From Acidobacteriota bacterium (lineage in GTDB: Bacteria; Acidobacteriota; Holophagae; Holophagales; Holophagaceae): a stretch of DNA of 64,000 nucleotides. The notes under the pieces are model-generated. The model did not search any database. It had not been told where the DNA came from and saw only the letters and a program-made list of their open reading frames with translations. Shown piece by piece: positions 1 to 7,412 of the stretch. The DNA lies in NCBI GenBank assembly GCA_016195985.1, contig JACPYP010000022.1, forward strand, positions 124,001-188,000, read 5' to 3'. Both the position numbers and the translations under genes were made by a program. Position 1 is the first letter of the stretch; each line of letters starts with the position of its first letter.

Positions 1-1687
1 GGGGGAAACCCAGCAGATCGGCATCCTTGAACTTGGCGCCGGGGCTCAGACCTTCACGGTCGTCATGCAGCACCTCGAAACCGGCGGCCTCGAGATCCTT
101 CTCCACCTGGCTGGCCACGCCCGAAACCTCGGCGCTGCCGGGATCCAGACAGACCACGTGCACCTGGTAGGGGGCGATGGGCCAGGGCCAGATGATGCCA
201 TCGGCGTCGTAGTTCTGCTCCACGGCCGCCGCCACCGTGCGGGTGATGCCGATGCCGTAGCAGCCCATGACCATGGGGTTCTCCTTGCCCTGTTCGTCGA
301 GGAACGTGCAAGACATGGACTTCGAGTACTTCGTGCCGAGCTTGAAGACCTGCCCCACCTCGATGCCGCGGAAGGCCTGGTAGGTGCCCTTCCCGCAGCG
401 CGTACAGGTGTCGTGTTCCGCGGCCATCCGCAGGTCGGTGAAGGTGCAGCCCGGGAGGTCACGTGCCGGATCCAGGCCGAAGTGGTGGTAATCCGTGCGG
501 TTCGCGCCACAGGTGAGGTTCACCGCGCCCTTGAGGCTGGCATCCACCAGGATCAGCACATCCTTCAGGCCCACGGGGCCCATGAAGCCAGTCTTGGCGC
601 CCGTGAAGCCCTCGGCCTCCTCCAAGGGCATGAGTTCCATCTCCGCGGCCCCGGCGAAGTTCTTCACCTTGACGGGGTTGACCTCGTGATCGCCCCGCAG
701 CACCGCGCCCACCAGCTTGGTGGAGCCGTCCGCGAAGGTGGCCCGGTACAGGAAGAACTTGCTGGTCTGGCTGAGGGGCATGCCGTCGTGCTCGGCATCC
801 TTCATCCCGGCGGCTTGTTCCACCTGGCCCAGCACCCCCGGAGTGCAGAAATGGTCGCGCTTCAGCTCGAAGGCCGCACCACGGTCTCCCGCGGGGTCTC
901 CCGCGGGCAACGCCGGAGCCTCCGTCTTCTCGATGTTGGACGTGTAATCACAGGCATTGCAACTCAGGATGGCATCCTCGCCGCTGCCTGCCAGCACGTG
1001 GAATTCGTGGGTGAAGCTGCCGCCGATGGCGCCGCTGTCCGCTTCCACGGGGCGGAACTTCACGCCCAGCCGGGAGAAGATGCGTTTGTAGGCGTTGAAC
1101 ATGACCCAGTACTCGCGGTCCGCGCATGTGTCATCCGCGTGAAAGGAATAGGCGTCCTTCATGGTGAACTCGCGGCCCCGCATGAGGCCGAAGCGGGGAC
1201 GGCGCTCGTCGCGGAACTTGGTCTGGATCTGGAACAGGTTCATGGGCAGCTGTTTGTAGCTGCGCACGTTCTTGCGAACGATGTCCGTGATCACTTCCTC
1301 GTGAGTGGGGCCCAGGCAGAAGTTGTAGAACTCGCGCTCATCGGGCTTTTCGCCCCGGGCCCGGCGCTCGGCGACTTCGGCCTTGGCCTTGCGGTCGCAG
1401 AAGCGCAGCAGCTCGTCGCCATAGAACTTCCAGCGGCCGCTTTCCTGCCACAGCTCCGCGGGCAGCACCGCGGGCATGGTCAGCTCCTGACAGCCGTCCT
1501 TGGCCAGCTCCTCCCGGACGATCTCCTCGAACTTGCGGATGCTCCGGAAAGCCAGGGGCAGGTAGCTGTAGATGCCTGCGGCCACCTTCTGGATCATGCC
1601 GGCCCGCATCATGAGCTGCTGGCTCACCACATCGGCATCGCGCGGCGTTTCGCGCAGGGTCTGGATCAGGAGCTTCGACTGCTTCAT
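1..1687 (-). CDS. proS: Prolyl-tRNA synthetase, 3' end outside window
   Basis: Charges tRNA-Pro with proline in the cytoplasm (class II aminoacyl-tRNA synthetase). About 562 codons are visible, read leftward from ATG at 1687 (protein starts MKQSKLLIQTLRE). The class II motif 2 region reads FRDERRPRFGLMRGREF and motif 3 reads GCYGIGITRT. Between them lies a long insert containing CNACDYTSN, as in the bacterial type with an editing/insertion domain. The C-terminal anticodon-binding domain has just begun (IIWPWPIAPYQVHVV) when the sequence leaves the window. It follows yqeY on the same strand across a 154-base gap with an inverted repeat. No frameshift is seen in the visible part. Confidence 0.96.
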   Translation of the reverse strand, partial: MKQSKLLIQTLRETPRDADVVSQQLMMRAGMIQKVAAGIYSYLPLAFRSIRKFEEIVREELAKDGCQELTMPAVLPAELWQESGRWKFYGDELLRFCDRKAKAEVAERRARGEKPDEREFYNFCLGPTHEEVITDIVRKNVRSYKQLPMNLFQIQTKFRDERRPRFGLMRGREFTMKDAYSFHADDTCADREYWVMFNAYKRIFSRLGVKFRPVEADSGAIGGSFTHEFHVLAGSGEDAILSCNACDYTSNIEKTEAPALPAGDPAGDRGAAFELKRDHFCTPGVLGQVEQAAGMKDAEHDGMPLSQTSKFFLYRATFADGSTKLVGAVLRGDHEVNPVKVKNFAGAAEMELMPLEEAEGFTGAKTGFMGPVGLKDVLILVDASLKGAVNLTCGANRTDYHHFGLDPARDLPGCTFTDLRMAAEHDTCTRCGKGTYQAFRGIEVGQVFKLGTKYSKSMSCTFLDEQGKENPMVMGCYGIGITRTVAAAVEQNYDADGIIWPWPIAPYQVHVVCLDPGSAEVSGVASQVEKDLEAAGFEVLHDDREGLSPGAKFKDADLLGFP

Positions 1688-1741
1688 GGGGGCCTCGAAC
1701 CTTCAAGTCTAGCCCATGACCCACCGCTCCTGCGGCCTCAG

Positions 1742-1786
1742 ATCCCACGGCCAAGCTTCGCCTGGCCGTGGGCCTGGCCGTGGGAT
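1742..1786. repeat. Inverted repeat with nested tandem copy between yqeY and proS
   Basis: A 12-base arm, ATCCCACGGCCA (1742-1753), is perfectly complementary to TGGCCGTGGGAT (1775-1786). A tandem duplication of CCTGGCCGTGGG (1761-1772 and 1773-1784) gives the left arm two alternative pairing partners. There is no T-run on either strand, so this is not a standard intrinsic terminator. It could attenuate yqeY-to-proS read-through or simply be an intergenic repeat. Confidence 0.7.
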
Positions 1787-1841
1787 GGGGGCCCGGGAGG
1801 ACATCTCGAGCGAAGCGAGCAAGCGGTCCCCCCGGACAGCA

Positions 1842-2291
1842 TCAGCTCAGCAGGCTCTGCACCAGGGCGCTGGCAGCCTTGCCGTCGATGGCGCCGCCAT
1901 GGGCGGCCTGGAGCGCCTTCATGACCAGGCCCATATCCTTCTTGGAGGCCGCCCCGCTCTGGGCGATAGCGGCCTTCACGGCCTCCTCCAGGGCCGGCCC
2001 CTCGATCATCGCCGGGAGATAGGGCCGAAGCAGCTCGATCTCGGCTCGCTCCTGGGCGGCCCGATCCCCTTGGCCCACCTTCTCGAACTGAGCCACGCTG
2101 TCTTCACGGGATTTCACCAGCCGCTTGAAGACGGCGATGGCCTCTGCCTCGGGAAGGACCCCTTGCGGCCCCAGCCCCTTGGCCACGGCCTCGTTCTTGT
2201 AGGCGGCCAGGGCCATGCGCAGCACCTGGGTCCGCGCTGCGTCCCGGGCCAGCATGGCGGTTTTCAGATCGGCCTGCAGACGGTCCAGCAT
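1842..2291 (-). CDS. yqeY: GatB/YqeY domain protein
   Basis: A 149-residue cytoplasmic protein, close to the usual length of stand-alone YqeY proteins. YqeY resembles the tRNA-binding tail of the amidotransferase subunit GatB; its exact role is unsettled. The sequence has the family look: MLDRLQADLKTAML at the start, then LRMALAAYKNEAVAKG, then an AFKRLVKSREDSV helix. The start at 2291 was chosen because GAGGAG lies seven bases upstream and the protein then begins as the family does; an upstream in-frame start would add 18 unlikely residues. It is probably read with proS, which lies downstream on the same strand. Confidence 0.9.
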   Translation of the reverse strand: MLDRLQADLKTAMLARDAARTQVLRMALAAYKNEAVAKGLGPQGVLPEAEAIAVFKRLVKSREDSVAQFEKVGQGDRAAQERAEIELLRPYLPAMIEGPALEEAVKAAIAQSGAASKKDMGLVMKALQAAHGGAIDGKAASALVQSLLS

Positions 2292-2408
2292 GGGCGGCTC
2301 CTCAAGTATCCGTGCCATGTTGACGCGAGCGGGCCGGCCGCTCAATGCCAGAAGTCATGGGAGGATGCGCCTCGGCCGAAAGAGGGTGCAGTCCATCCAT
2401 GGGGCCCC

Positions 2409-2870
2409 ATGAACGTCGCATTCATCAATCCATTCATTGAATCCACTCTCCGCAGCCTGGAGATGATGGCAAGCATTGCCGCCGAGAAGGCCGGTCTCTC
2501 CGTGAAAGAGGACCTCATCACCACCTACGACATCTCGGCCATCATCGGCATTACCGGCGACACTTCGGGTTCGATCATCCTCAGTTTCCCCGTGGGCCTG
2601 GCCTGCAGGATCGCCAGCAACATGCTCATGGAGGAGATCAAGGCCCTGGACAAGAGCGTGGAGGACGCCATCGGCGAGATCGGCAACATCGTGGTGGGCG
2701 ACGCCCGGCGCCTGCTCATCCAGGACGGGTTCAGCCTTTCCATTTCGGTGCCCACGGTGGTGGTCGGCAAGGGGCACAAGATCAGCCGCAGCGGTGACGT
2801 TCCCTGCATCGCCATCCCCTTCAAGACGGAATTCGGCGAATTCGAAGTCAACGTGGGACTGAAGGAGTAG
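2409..2870 (+). CDS. cheX: CheX-like chemotaxis phosphatase
   Basis: A 153-residue protein of the CheC/CheX/FliY group, which dephosphorylates phospho-CheY to end a chemotactic signal. The helix with the catalytic E-x2-N pair is visible as GEIGNIVVG (E90, N93), preceded by the typical alternation of beta strands and a long helix. It stands alone, with no che operon in the window, and points away from yqeY. The start codon lies inside the palindrome CATGGGGCCCCATG and has no obvious ribosome-binding site, so initiation may be weak or structured. CheX-like domains also occur in other phosphorelays, so its true partner is unknown. Confidence 0.82.
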   Translation: MNVAFINPFIESTLRSLEMMASIAAEKAGLSVKEDLITTYDISAIIGITGDTSGSIILSFPVGLACRIASNMLMEEIKALDKSVEDAIGEIGNIVVGDARRLLIQDGFSLSISVPTVVVGKGHKISRSGDVPCIAIPFKTEFGEFEVNVGLKE

Positions 2871-2892
2871 ATTCTCGGTCTTCAGTCGTTAA

Positions 2893-2924
2893 ACAGAACG
2901 GGCGCCCAGAGGCGCCCGTTCTGT
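2893..2924. terminator. Hairpin between convergent cheX and ferredoxin genes
   Basis: A perfect 14-base stem, ACAGAACGGGCGCC at 2893-2906 and its complement at 2911-2924, encloses the loop CAGA. Flanking bases (CTCGGTCTTCAG upstream, CTGAGGACCGAG downstream) can extend the structure at 11 of 12 positions. No clear T-run follows. Its position between two stop codons argues for a bidirectional terminator. Confidence 0.7.
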
Positions 2925-2959
2925 CACTGAGGACCGAGGTCTGAAGACCAACTCCAGAC

Positions 2960-3214
2960 TTAGGCCTTCTCGAACTTGATCACTTCCACGGGGCAACCGG
3001 CGGCGGCGGCCTCGATGCTGGCTTCCAGGTCCGTGCCGTAGCTGCCGGACAGGGGGCTCATCTCGTCGCGGTTTTCGGTGTCCTGGCCGTCCTCGCGCAC
3101 GGAGCCGTTGACGTTGCAGCTGGTGTCGGTGACGTGGAAGACGTCGGGGCACTCGGCTTCGCAAGCGTTGCACACGATGCAGCCTTCTTCGATCCACACT
3201 TTGGTGATGGCCAT
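2960..3214 (-). CDS. Small ferredoxin, [4Fe-4S] type
   Basis: An 84-residue electron carrier. The cluster motif is at the N-terminus: C12-x2-C15-x2-C18-x3-C22-P. Further cysteines are C33 and C74, the latter in a CP motif near the C-terminus as in single-cluster ferredoxins. The middle is acidic, typical of ferredoxins. Start at 3214 was chosen because the strongly family-like MAITKVWIEEGCIVC begins there and GAGGAGACGACC precedes it. It is convergent with cheX and divergent from thiL. Redox partner unknown. Confidence 0.88.
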   Translation of the reverse strand: MAITKVWIEEGCIVCNACEAECPDVFHVTDTSCNVNGSVREDGQDTENRDEMSPLSGSYGTDLEASIEAAAAGCPVEVIKFEKA

Positions 3215-3347
3215 GGTCGTCTCCTCGAGATTCAATGGGGGCCCGTCGCGGGCGGATTCAACCAACCTAGCATCGCCGCAGCCTGGGACCAAGCCTCCCC
3301 TGGCCCATCCCGGCGTGGGAGACTGGACTTGTGACGGAGGTCCAACC

Positions 3348-4265
3348 ATGAGCCTGGCGGAATCGGGAATTCTTGCCCGGATCCGGGAATTGCTGCCTGG
3401 AGGCGAGGGGCTCGTGGACGACTGCGGCGCCCTGCCCTCCGCGCCGCCTGGAGAAACCCTGTTGGTCACCACGGATGTGATGGAATCAGATCAGCATTTC
3501 CGGTTGGATTGGCATCCCCCGGACTTGCTGGCCAGGAAGCTGCTGGCCGTGAACCTGTCCGACCTTGACGCTTCCGGTGCGAAGCCTGTGGGCTACACCC
3601 TCACCCTCGCTCTGGGGCCTGAGATCGACGGCGCCTGGCTGGACCGCTTCCTGCAGGGCCTGGCTGAAGCCTCCCGGGCAGCCGGGGTTCTGGTGCTGGG
3701 CGGGGATACGGTGGGCAGGCCGGCCGGACTGGGGCTGGGCCTCACCGCCTTCGGTTCCGCCAGGCGCTGGTTGCGAAGGGATGGCCTTCGGCCCGGCGAC
3801 CGGATCTTCGTGGACCAGCGCCCCGGCGTCAGCTTGCGGGGGTTCCGGAAACTCCAGGCGGGGCAGCGGTGGGATGCGGATCATCCTGACTCCGACCTGC
3901 TCGCCCATCTGGCGCCAACGCCCAACCTGGGTCTGGGCCGTCGCCTGGCGGCCATTCCGGAAATCCACGCTTGTCTGGATCTTTCCGACGGCCTCAGCCG
4001 CGACCTCCGCAACCTGGCCCTGGCATCGGGCCTGAGCATCGCGGTGGAGACGGACTTGGATGAGGACGCGCTCCGCGGAGGCGAGGACTATGCCCGCTGT
4101 TTCGGGACATCCCTGCCCCAGGATGAACTCGAAAAAACCCTCGGGCTGGCCTTGATCCCCGTGGGCCGTGCCCAGGAACCAGGGGTCGCGCCGCTGCTCG
4201 TCTATGATGGGAACGGGCCGCGCCCTCTGCCGGACCTCGGATTCGACCACTTCGCCCATGACTGA
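3348..4265 (+). CDS. thiL: Thiamine-monophosphate kinase
   Basis: Phosphorylates thiamine monophosphate to thiamine diphosphate with ATP, the last step of cofactor synthesis. The 305-residue protein shows the ThiL/PurM-fold signatures in order: VDDCGAL, TTDVMESDQHF, NLSDLDASGAKP, the GGDT loop, the LDLSDGLSRDL metal/phosphate motif and GGEDYARCF. Start at ATG 3348 with GGAGG seven bases upstream. No TPP riboswitch was recognised in the short leader. Its 3' end carries one half of a 17-base direct repeat shared with the start of the next gene. Confidence 0.93.
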   Translation: MSLAESGILARIRELLPGGEGLVDDCGALPSAPPGETLLVTTDVMESDQHFRLDWHPPDLLARKLLAVNLSDLDASGAKPVGYTLTLALGPEIDGAWLDRFLQGLAEASRAAGVLVLGGDTVGRPAGLGLGLTAFGSARRWLRRDGLRPGDRIFVDQRPGVSLRGFRKLQAGQRWDADHPDSDLLAHLAPTPNLGLGRRLAAIPEIHACLDLSDGLSRDLRNLALASGLSIAVETDLDEDALRGGEDYARCFGTSLPQDELEKTLGLALIPVGRAQEPGVAPLLVYDGNGPRPLPDLGFDHFAHD

Positions 4266-4288
4266 TCCCTCCGCCCATGACTGATCCC
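4253..4288. repeat. Tandem duplication at the thiL / DUF2062 junction
   Basis: CGCCCATGACTGATCCC occurs at 4253-4269 and again at 4272-4288, a 19-base period. The first copy carries the last codons and stop of thiL. The second carries the start of the DUF2062 gene. The ATG inside the first copy is out of frame with the second and opens only an eight-codon frame. It looks like a slippage duplication that separated formerly overlapping genes. Confidence 0.85.
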
Positions 4289-4870
4289 ATTGAACTGCCA
4301 GATCCAGCCCCTGCTGCAGCCCCTGTCTCCAGGGCCACGCCCAAGGGCCTCTGGAACAGCCTCAAGGCCCACATCCTGCACCCGGAGCTCTCGCCCGAAC
4401 AGGTGGCCTGGAGCTTCGCCCTGGGCCTCTCCATCGCGTGGAACCCGCTTCTGGGGCTTCACACCGGCATGGTGTTCCTGTTCTGCATCATCTTCCGCCG
4501 CCTCCACCGCCCCCTCATGATCATGTCCATGCTGGTGAACAACCCCTGGACCATGGTGCCCATCGCCACCGCCAGCACCTGGGTGGGGAACCTGGTGCGG
4601 GGCCGGTTTGGCACCGGGAACATCGCCAAAGTCGATTGGCACGCCATCGGCTGGCGCAGTTTCCTGACCTGGGACGGCTTCGAGGCCACCACCACCCTGC
4701 TGCGCCCCATCCTGAAGTCCTACCTCATCGGCGGAACCCTATGCGCCTTGGCGGCGCTGCCTGTCGGATACTTCTTCATGCTCTGGCTGGCCAACCGCCT
4801 GCGCCGGATTCATTGGCCGCACCCGCTGGAACCGGCCTGCCCACCCCAAGACACCCCACCTGGAGGCTGA
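4277..4870 (+). CDS. DUF2062 inner-membrane protein
   Basis: A 197-residue protein with the DUF2062 pattern: VAWSFALGLSIAWNPLLGLHTGM, a membrane helix rich in I/F, then NNPWTMVPI, and a last hydrophobic segment YLIGGTLCALAALPVGYFFMLWLAN. Two to three membrane segments are expected. The biochemical function of DUF2062 is unknown; the domain is sometimes fused to glycosyltransferases. It sits between thiL and ybaB on the + strand with very short gaps, so it is probably in the same transcript. Confidence 0.85.
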   Translation: MTDPIELPDPAPAAAPVSRATPKGLWNSLKAHILHPELSPEQVAWSFALGLSIAWNPLLGLHTGMVFLFCIIFRRLHRPLMIMSMLVNNPWTMVPIATASTWVGNLVRGRFGTGNIAKVDWHAIGWRSFLTWDGFEATTTLLRPILKSYLIGGTLCALAALPVGYFFMLWLANRLRRIHWPHPLEPACPPQDTPPGG

Positions 4871-4874
4871 CGCC

Positions 4875-5177
4875 ATGGACATGCGCTTTCTGATGAAACA
4901 AGCCCAGCAGATGCAGGCCAAGCTGGCGGAGGCCCAGGCGAATCTGCGCGTCGAAGGCACCGCCGGGGGCGAACTGGTAAAGGTCACCCTCAACGGCTCC
5001 AAAGAGCTGGTGGGGCTTTCCATCGCCAAGGACGCCATGGATCCCGAGGATCCCTCCATGCTGGAGGATCTGCTGCTGGCGGCCTTCCGGGATGCCGCCA
5101 CCAAGACCGACGAGGCCATGAAGAAGCAGATGGGTGGCATGGGCGCCGGCCTCAACCTGCCCGGCCTCGGGCTCTGA
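4875..5177 (+). CDS. ybaB: YbaB/EbfC nucleoid-associated protein
   Basis: A 100-residue DNA-binding protein of the YbaB/EbfC family, dimeric in known members, and commonly placed directly upstream of recR. The N-terminal helix MDMRFLMKQAQQMQAKLAEAQ, the GGELVKVTLNG strand and the DLLLAAFRDA helix are typical, as is the glycine/methionine-rich tail. Here recR follows after a 143-base gap filled by an inverted repeat, instead of the usual tight spacing. The gene begins four bases after the DUF2062 stop. Confidence 0.93.
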   Translation: MDMRFLMKQAQQMQAKLAEAQANLRVEGTAGGELVKVTLNGSKELVGLSIAKDAMDPEDPSMLEDLLLAAFRDAATKTDEAMKKQMGGMGAGLNLPGLGL

Positions 5178-5192
5178 GATCTTCAAATGGAC

Positions 5193-5293
5193 TTCACCCC
5201 GGAGGCACTGAGAACGCGGAGGAAGACGCACGGAGAAGAATGCACTTCTTTTCTCTGTGAAACCCTCTGCGGTCCCCGTGTCTCCATGGTGAA
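5193..5293. repeat. Long imperfect inverted repeat between ybaB and recR
   Basis: The left arm starts TTCACCCCGGAGGCACTGAG and the right arm ends GTGTCTCCATGGTGAA; the arms pair imperfectly over about 30 bases. A second inner pairing involves GCACGGAGAAGAA and TTCTTTTCTCTGTG. It resembles the elements at 48468-48562 and 57868-57905, which share a core of ACGGAG/CACAGAG type. This is a dispersed hairpin repeat, not a coding region. Confidence 0.7.
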
Positions 5294-5320
5294 TCTTGAT
5301 GCCCGTGCGGAGCCTGCGCC

Positions 5321-5920
5321 ATGAAACTGCCGCCACCCCTCGAGGCCGTGGTCGAAAGCCTCCAAAAACTCCCAGGGGTAGGCTCCAAGTCCGCCCAACG
5401 CATGGCCCTGCACCTGCTGAAGGAGGGGCCGGAAGCCATGGCCCACCTGGCCCGCCAACTGCAGCAGGCCGCGGAAAAGGTGGGGTTCTGCCAGATCTGC
5501 GGCGCCTTCACGGACCAGCCCACCTGCCCCATCTGCCTGGATCCCCGCCGGGACCCGGCCAGCCTCGTCATCGTGGCCGAGGCTTCCAACGTGCTCAGCT
5601 TCGAGCGCAGCGGCCATTTCCGGGGACGCTACCACGTGCTGGGGGGCCTCATTTCTCCCCTGCGCGGAGTCGGGCCGGATCAACTGCGCATCCGCGAATT
5701 GCTCAAGCGGCTGGAGGACGGCGCCATCCAGGAGATCATCCTGGCCACCAACCCCACGGTGGATGGCGAGGCCACCGCCAGTTGGCTGGCCCGCATGCTC
5801 GAGCCCATCGGCGTGCGCACCTCGCGCATCGGGCTGGGGCTCCCCATCGGCAGCGACCTCGAATACGCGGATGAACTCACCCTGGATCGCGCCATGGAAG
5901 GACGACGGCAGATCGGATAG
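5321..5920 (+). CDS. recR: Recombination protein RecR
   Basis: RecR acts with RecO/RecF to load RecA at single-strand gaps. The 199-residue protein shows the N-terminal helix-hairpin-helix (LPGVGSKSAQRMALHLL), a four-cysteine zinc finger (C57-x2-C60-x8-C69-x2-C72) and the Toprim domain (VIVAEASNVLSFE, then ATNPTVDGEATASWLARML). It ends GRRQIG-stop. The 73 bases encoding the C-terminus (5844-5916) occur again, identically, at 6015-6087, where the frame would end GRRQIGL-stop against the convergent regulator gene. The present stop therefore appears to have been supplied by an insertion or duplication event. Confidence 0.95.
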   Translation: MKLPPPLEAVVESLQKLPGVGSKSAQRMALHLLKEGPEAMAHLARQLQQAAEKVGFCQICGAFTDQPTCPICLDPRRDPASLVIVAEASNVLSFERSGHFRGRYHVLGGLISPLRGVGPDQLRIRELLKRLEDGAIQEIILATNPTVDGEATASWLARMLEPIGVRTSRIGLGLPIGSDLEYADELTLDRAMEGRRQIG

Positions 5921-6087
5921 CCGATGGGGCCCCTTGGACTACCCCCCGATCGCACAGCGCCCCGCGCTGTGCTCCCGCTCTCCGGCTGCGCCGGTTCGCG
6001 GAGGGGGCCCCGTTCCATCGGCAGCGACCTCGAATACGCGGATGAACTCACCCTGGATCGCGCCATGGAAGGACGACGGCAGATCGG
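5844..6087. repeat. 73-bp direct repeat of the recR 3' end flanking a palindromic spacer
   Basis: Bases 5844-5916 and 6015-6087 are identical. The 98-base spacer (5917-6014) starts with the new recR stop. Inside it, GGGGCCCC palindromes sit near both ends (5926-5933 and 6004-6011). Between these are a perfect 9-base hairpin (GCACAGCGC at 5952-5960 with its complement at 5964-5972, loop CCC) and a smaller CCGG-CTGCG-CCGG hairpin. The second repeat copy has no start codon of its own and is a recR tail fragment. Confidence 0.93.
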
Positions 6088-6090
6088 CCT

Positions 6091-6768
6091 CTAGGGTTGA
6101 ACCGGTGGGATCTCCGCGAACAGGTACCTCCCGAACCATCCCGGGAAGGCTCGCGCCCAGGGCCGCCTGCCCTCGATGAGCAGCCCTGCGGATCGGGCTT
6201 CGGCGATGGAAAGATCACCTCGCCACCACCCGGTCAGCACCTGGAGCGGGGCGCGAACATGCAGGGCTTCGGGAAAACCAGGATTGTCCGAGCACAGCGA
6301 GACTTCGCTCCGGCGCAGGAGCAGGTAGCGGCGAGCTTCGCGCCGCCCAGCCCCAGAGACTTCGATGCGGACCAGGACCGGTTCGGAAGGAAGCGCTTCC
6401 GGCCTCACCCGTCGTTGCATGTCCCATAGGAGCGCCTCCAAGTCGAGTTCTCCACGCGGCAGGCTGCGGGGCAGCCATCGCTGGCCCCAGGTTCCAAGTT
6501 CACGGATGGTTCCAGCCAGCTCCATCCCGGCCGCAGTGAGGCGGTACGAAGGCCCCCTGGCTTCTTCCTCCCGCACAATCACGCCGCCGTCAAGCAGCTC
6601 GCGCAGCCGCGCCGAAAGCATGGTCCGGGAAATCCGGGGGATGCCCCGCTGGAACTCACCGAAACGGCGGCTTCCGCAAAGGAGTTCGCGCACGACGAGC
6701 AGGGTCCAGCGCTCGCCAAGAAGCTCCAGAGCGCGGGCGATCGAACAGAACTGGCCGTAGCTCTTCAT
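6091..6768 (-). CDS. HxlR-type winged-helix transcriptional regulator
   Basis: A 225-residue cytoplasmic regulator. Residues 1-95 form an HxlR/MarR-like winged helix (Cys8 near the start, LLGERWTLLVVRELLCGSRR, then RISRTMLSARLRELLDGGV). Residues beyond about 110 form a C-terminal domain of the kind often fused to HxlR domains and likely to sense a ligand. Start at 6768 was chosen for GAGG six bases upstream and the usual MKSYGQFCSIARALELLGERW opening. Its stop at 6091-6093 overlaps the stop of the displaced recR tail copy (6092-6094). It is divergent from the acetyltransferase at 6869, a possible target. Confidence 0.85.
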   Translation of the reverse strand: MKSYGQFCSIARALELLGERWTLLVVRELLCGSRRFGEFQRGIPRISRTMLSARLRELLDGGVIVREEEARGPSYRLTAAGMELAGTIRELGTWGQRWLPRSLPRGELDLEALLWDMQRRVRPEALPSEPVLVRIEVSGAGRREARRYLLLRRSEVSLCSDNPGFPEALHVRAPLQVLTGWWRGDLSIAEARSAGLLIEGRRPWARAFPGWFGRYLFAEIPPVQP

Positions 6769-6868
6769 GGCATACCTCGATTCCAGGCCAAGACCGGCGC
6801 AGTGCGGATTCCGGACTGCCTCGCTCCCTTTCCAGTGCTTATAGTCAGGCCTGGAGGCCGCTTTGACC

Positions 6869-7402
6869 ATGGACGACGATCCTCGAACCTCTTTTGCCGT
6901 CCGCGACGCGAAGCCCGACGAGTTCGATCGTCTGGGGCAGCTGATGGTGGCCGTCTACACCAGCCTGGACGGCTTTCCCAGTCCGGAGGAGCAACCCAAT
7001 TACTACGACATGCTGGCCCATATCGGCCTGATGGTGAAGAAACCGGGGGCAAGGCTCCTGGTGGCCATTGCCGGGGAAACCCTCCTCGGAGGCATCGTCT
7101 ATTTCGCCGACATGGCCCAGTACGGCTCCGGCGGCACCGCCACCCAGGAGAAGGCGGCCTCGGGCTTCCGGCTATTGGCGGTGTCCCCCGAGGCCCGCGG
7201 CATGGGTGTGGGGAGAACTCTGGCCGAGGCCTGCATCACCCTCGCCAAAGAGAGCCACCACCGGCAGGTGATCATCCACACCACCCGCGCCATGCAGATC
7301 GCCTGGACCATGTATGAGGGCATGGGCTTCCGGCGCTCCGAGGACCTGGATTTCATGCAGGGCGAACTGCCTGTTTTTGGTTTCCGGCTGGATTTGGCCT
7401 AG
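6869..7402 (+). CDS. GNAT-family N-acetyltransferase
   Basis: A 177-residue acyl-CoA-dependent acetyltransferase. The GNAT core is visible: LLVAIAGETLLGGIVYF (strands 3-4), then the acetyl-CoA loop LLAVSPEARGMGVGRTLAEAC (R/Q-x2-G-x-G/A type), then TMYEGMGFRRSEDLDF at the C-terminus. Substrate cannot be read from sequence. ATG 6869 is preferred over TTG 6863 because GGAGG at 6853-6857 is better spaced. It is divergent from the HxlR-type regulator. Confidence 0.85.
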   Translation: MDDDPRTSFAVRDAKPDEFDRLGQLMVAVYTSLDGFPSPEEQPNYYDMLAHIGLMVKKPGARLLVAIAGETLLGGIVYFADMAQYGSGGTATQEKAASGFRLLAVSPEARGMGVGRTLAEACITLAKESHHRQVIIHTTRAMQIAWTMYEGMGFRRSEDLDFMQGELPVFGFRLDLA

Positions 7403-7412
7403 TCTTTCCCGC

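Noticed and set aside
65-1924. Long open frame on the + strand opposite proS
   Set aside because: It is antisense to a clear prolyl-tRNA synthetase and its product has the low-complexity Ala/His/Arg/Gly look of a shadow frame in GC-rich DNA.
2399-2412. Palindrome CATGGGGCCCCATG at the cheX start as an operator
   Set aside because: Short GC palindromes are common here, and no second copy near another promoter was seen.
3301-3347. TPP riboswitch before thiL
   Set aside because: The leader is too short and lacks the conserved CUGAGA and related elements.
5844-6087. Assembly error as cause of the recR repeat
   Set aside because: The two copies have different downstream sequence, and a similar architecture occurs at a second gene, which argues for a biological origin, though read mapping was not possible here.
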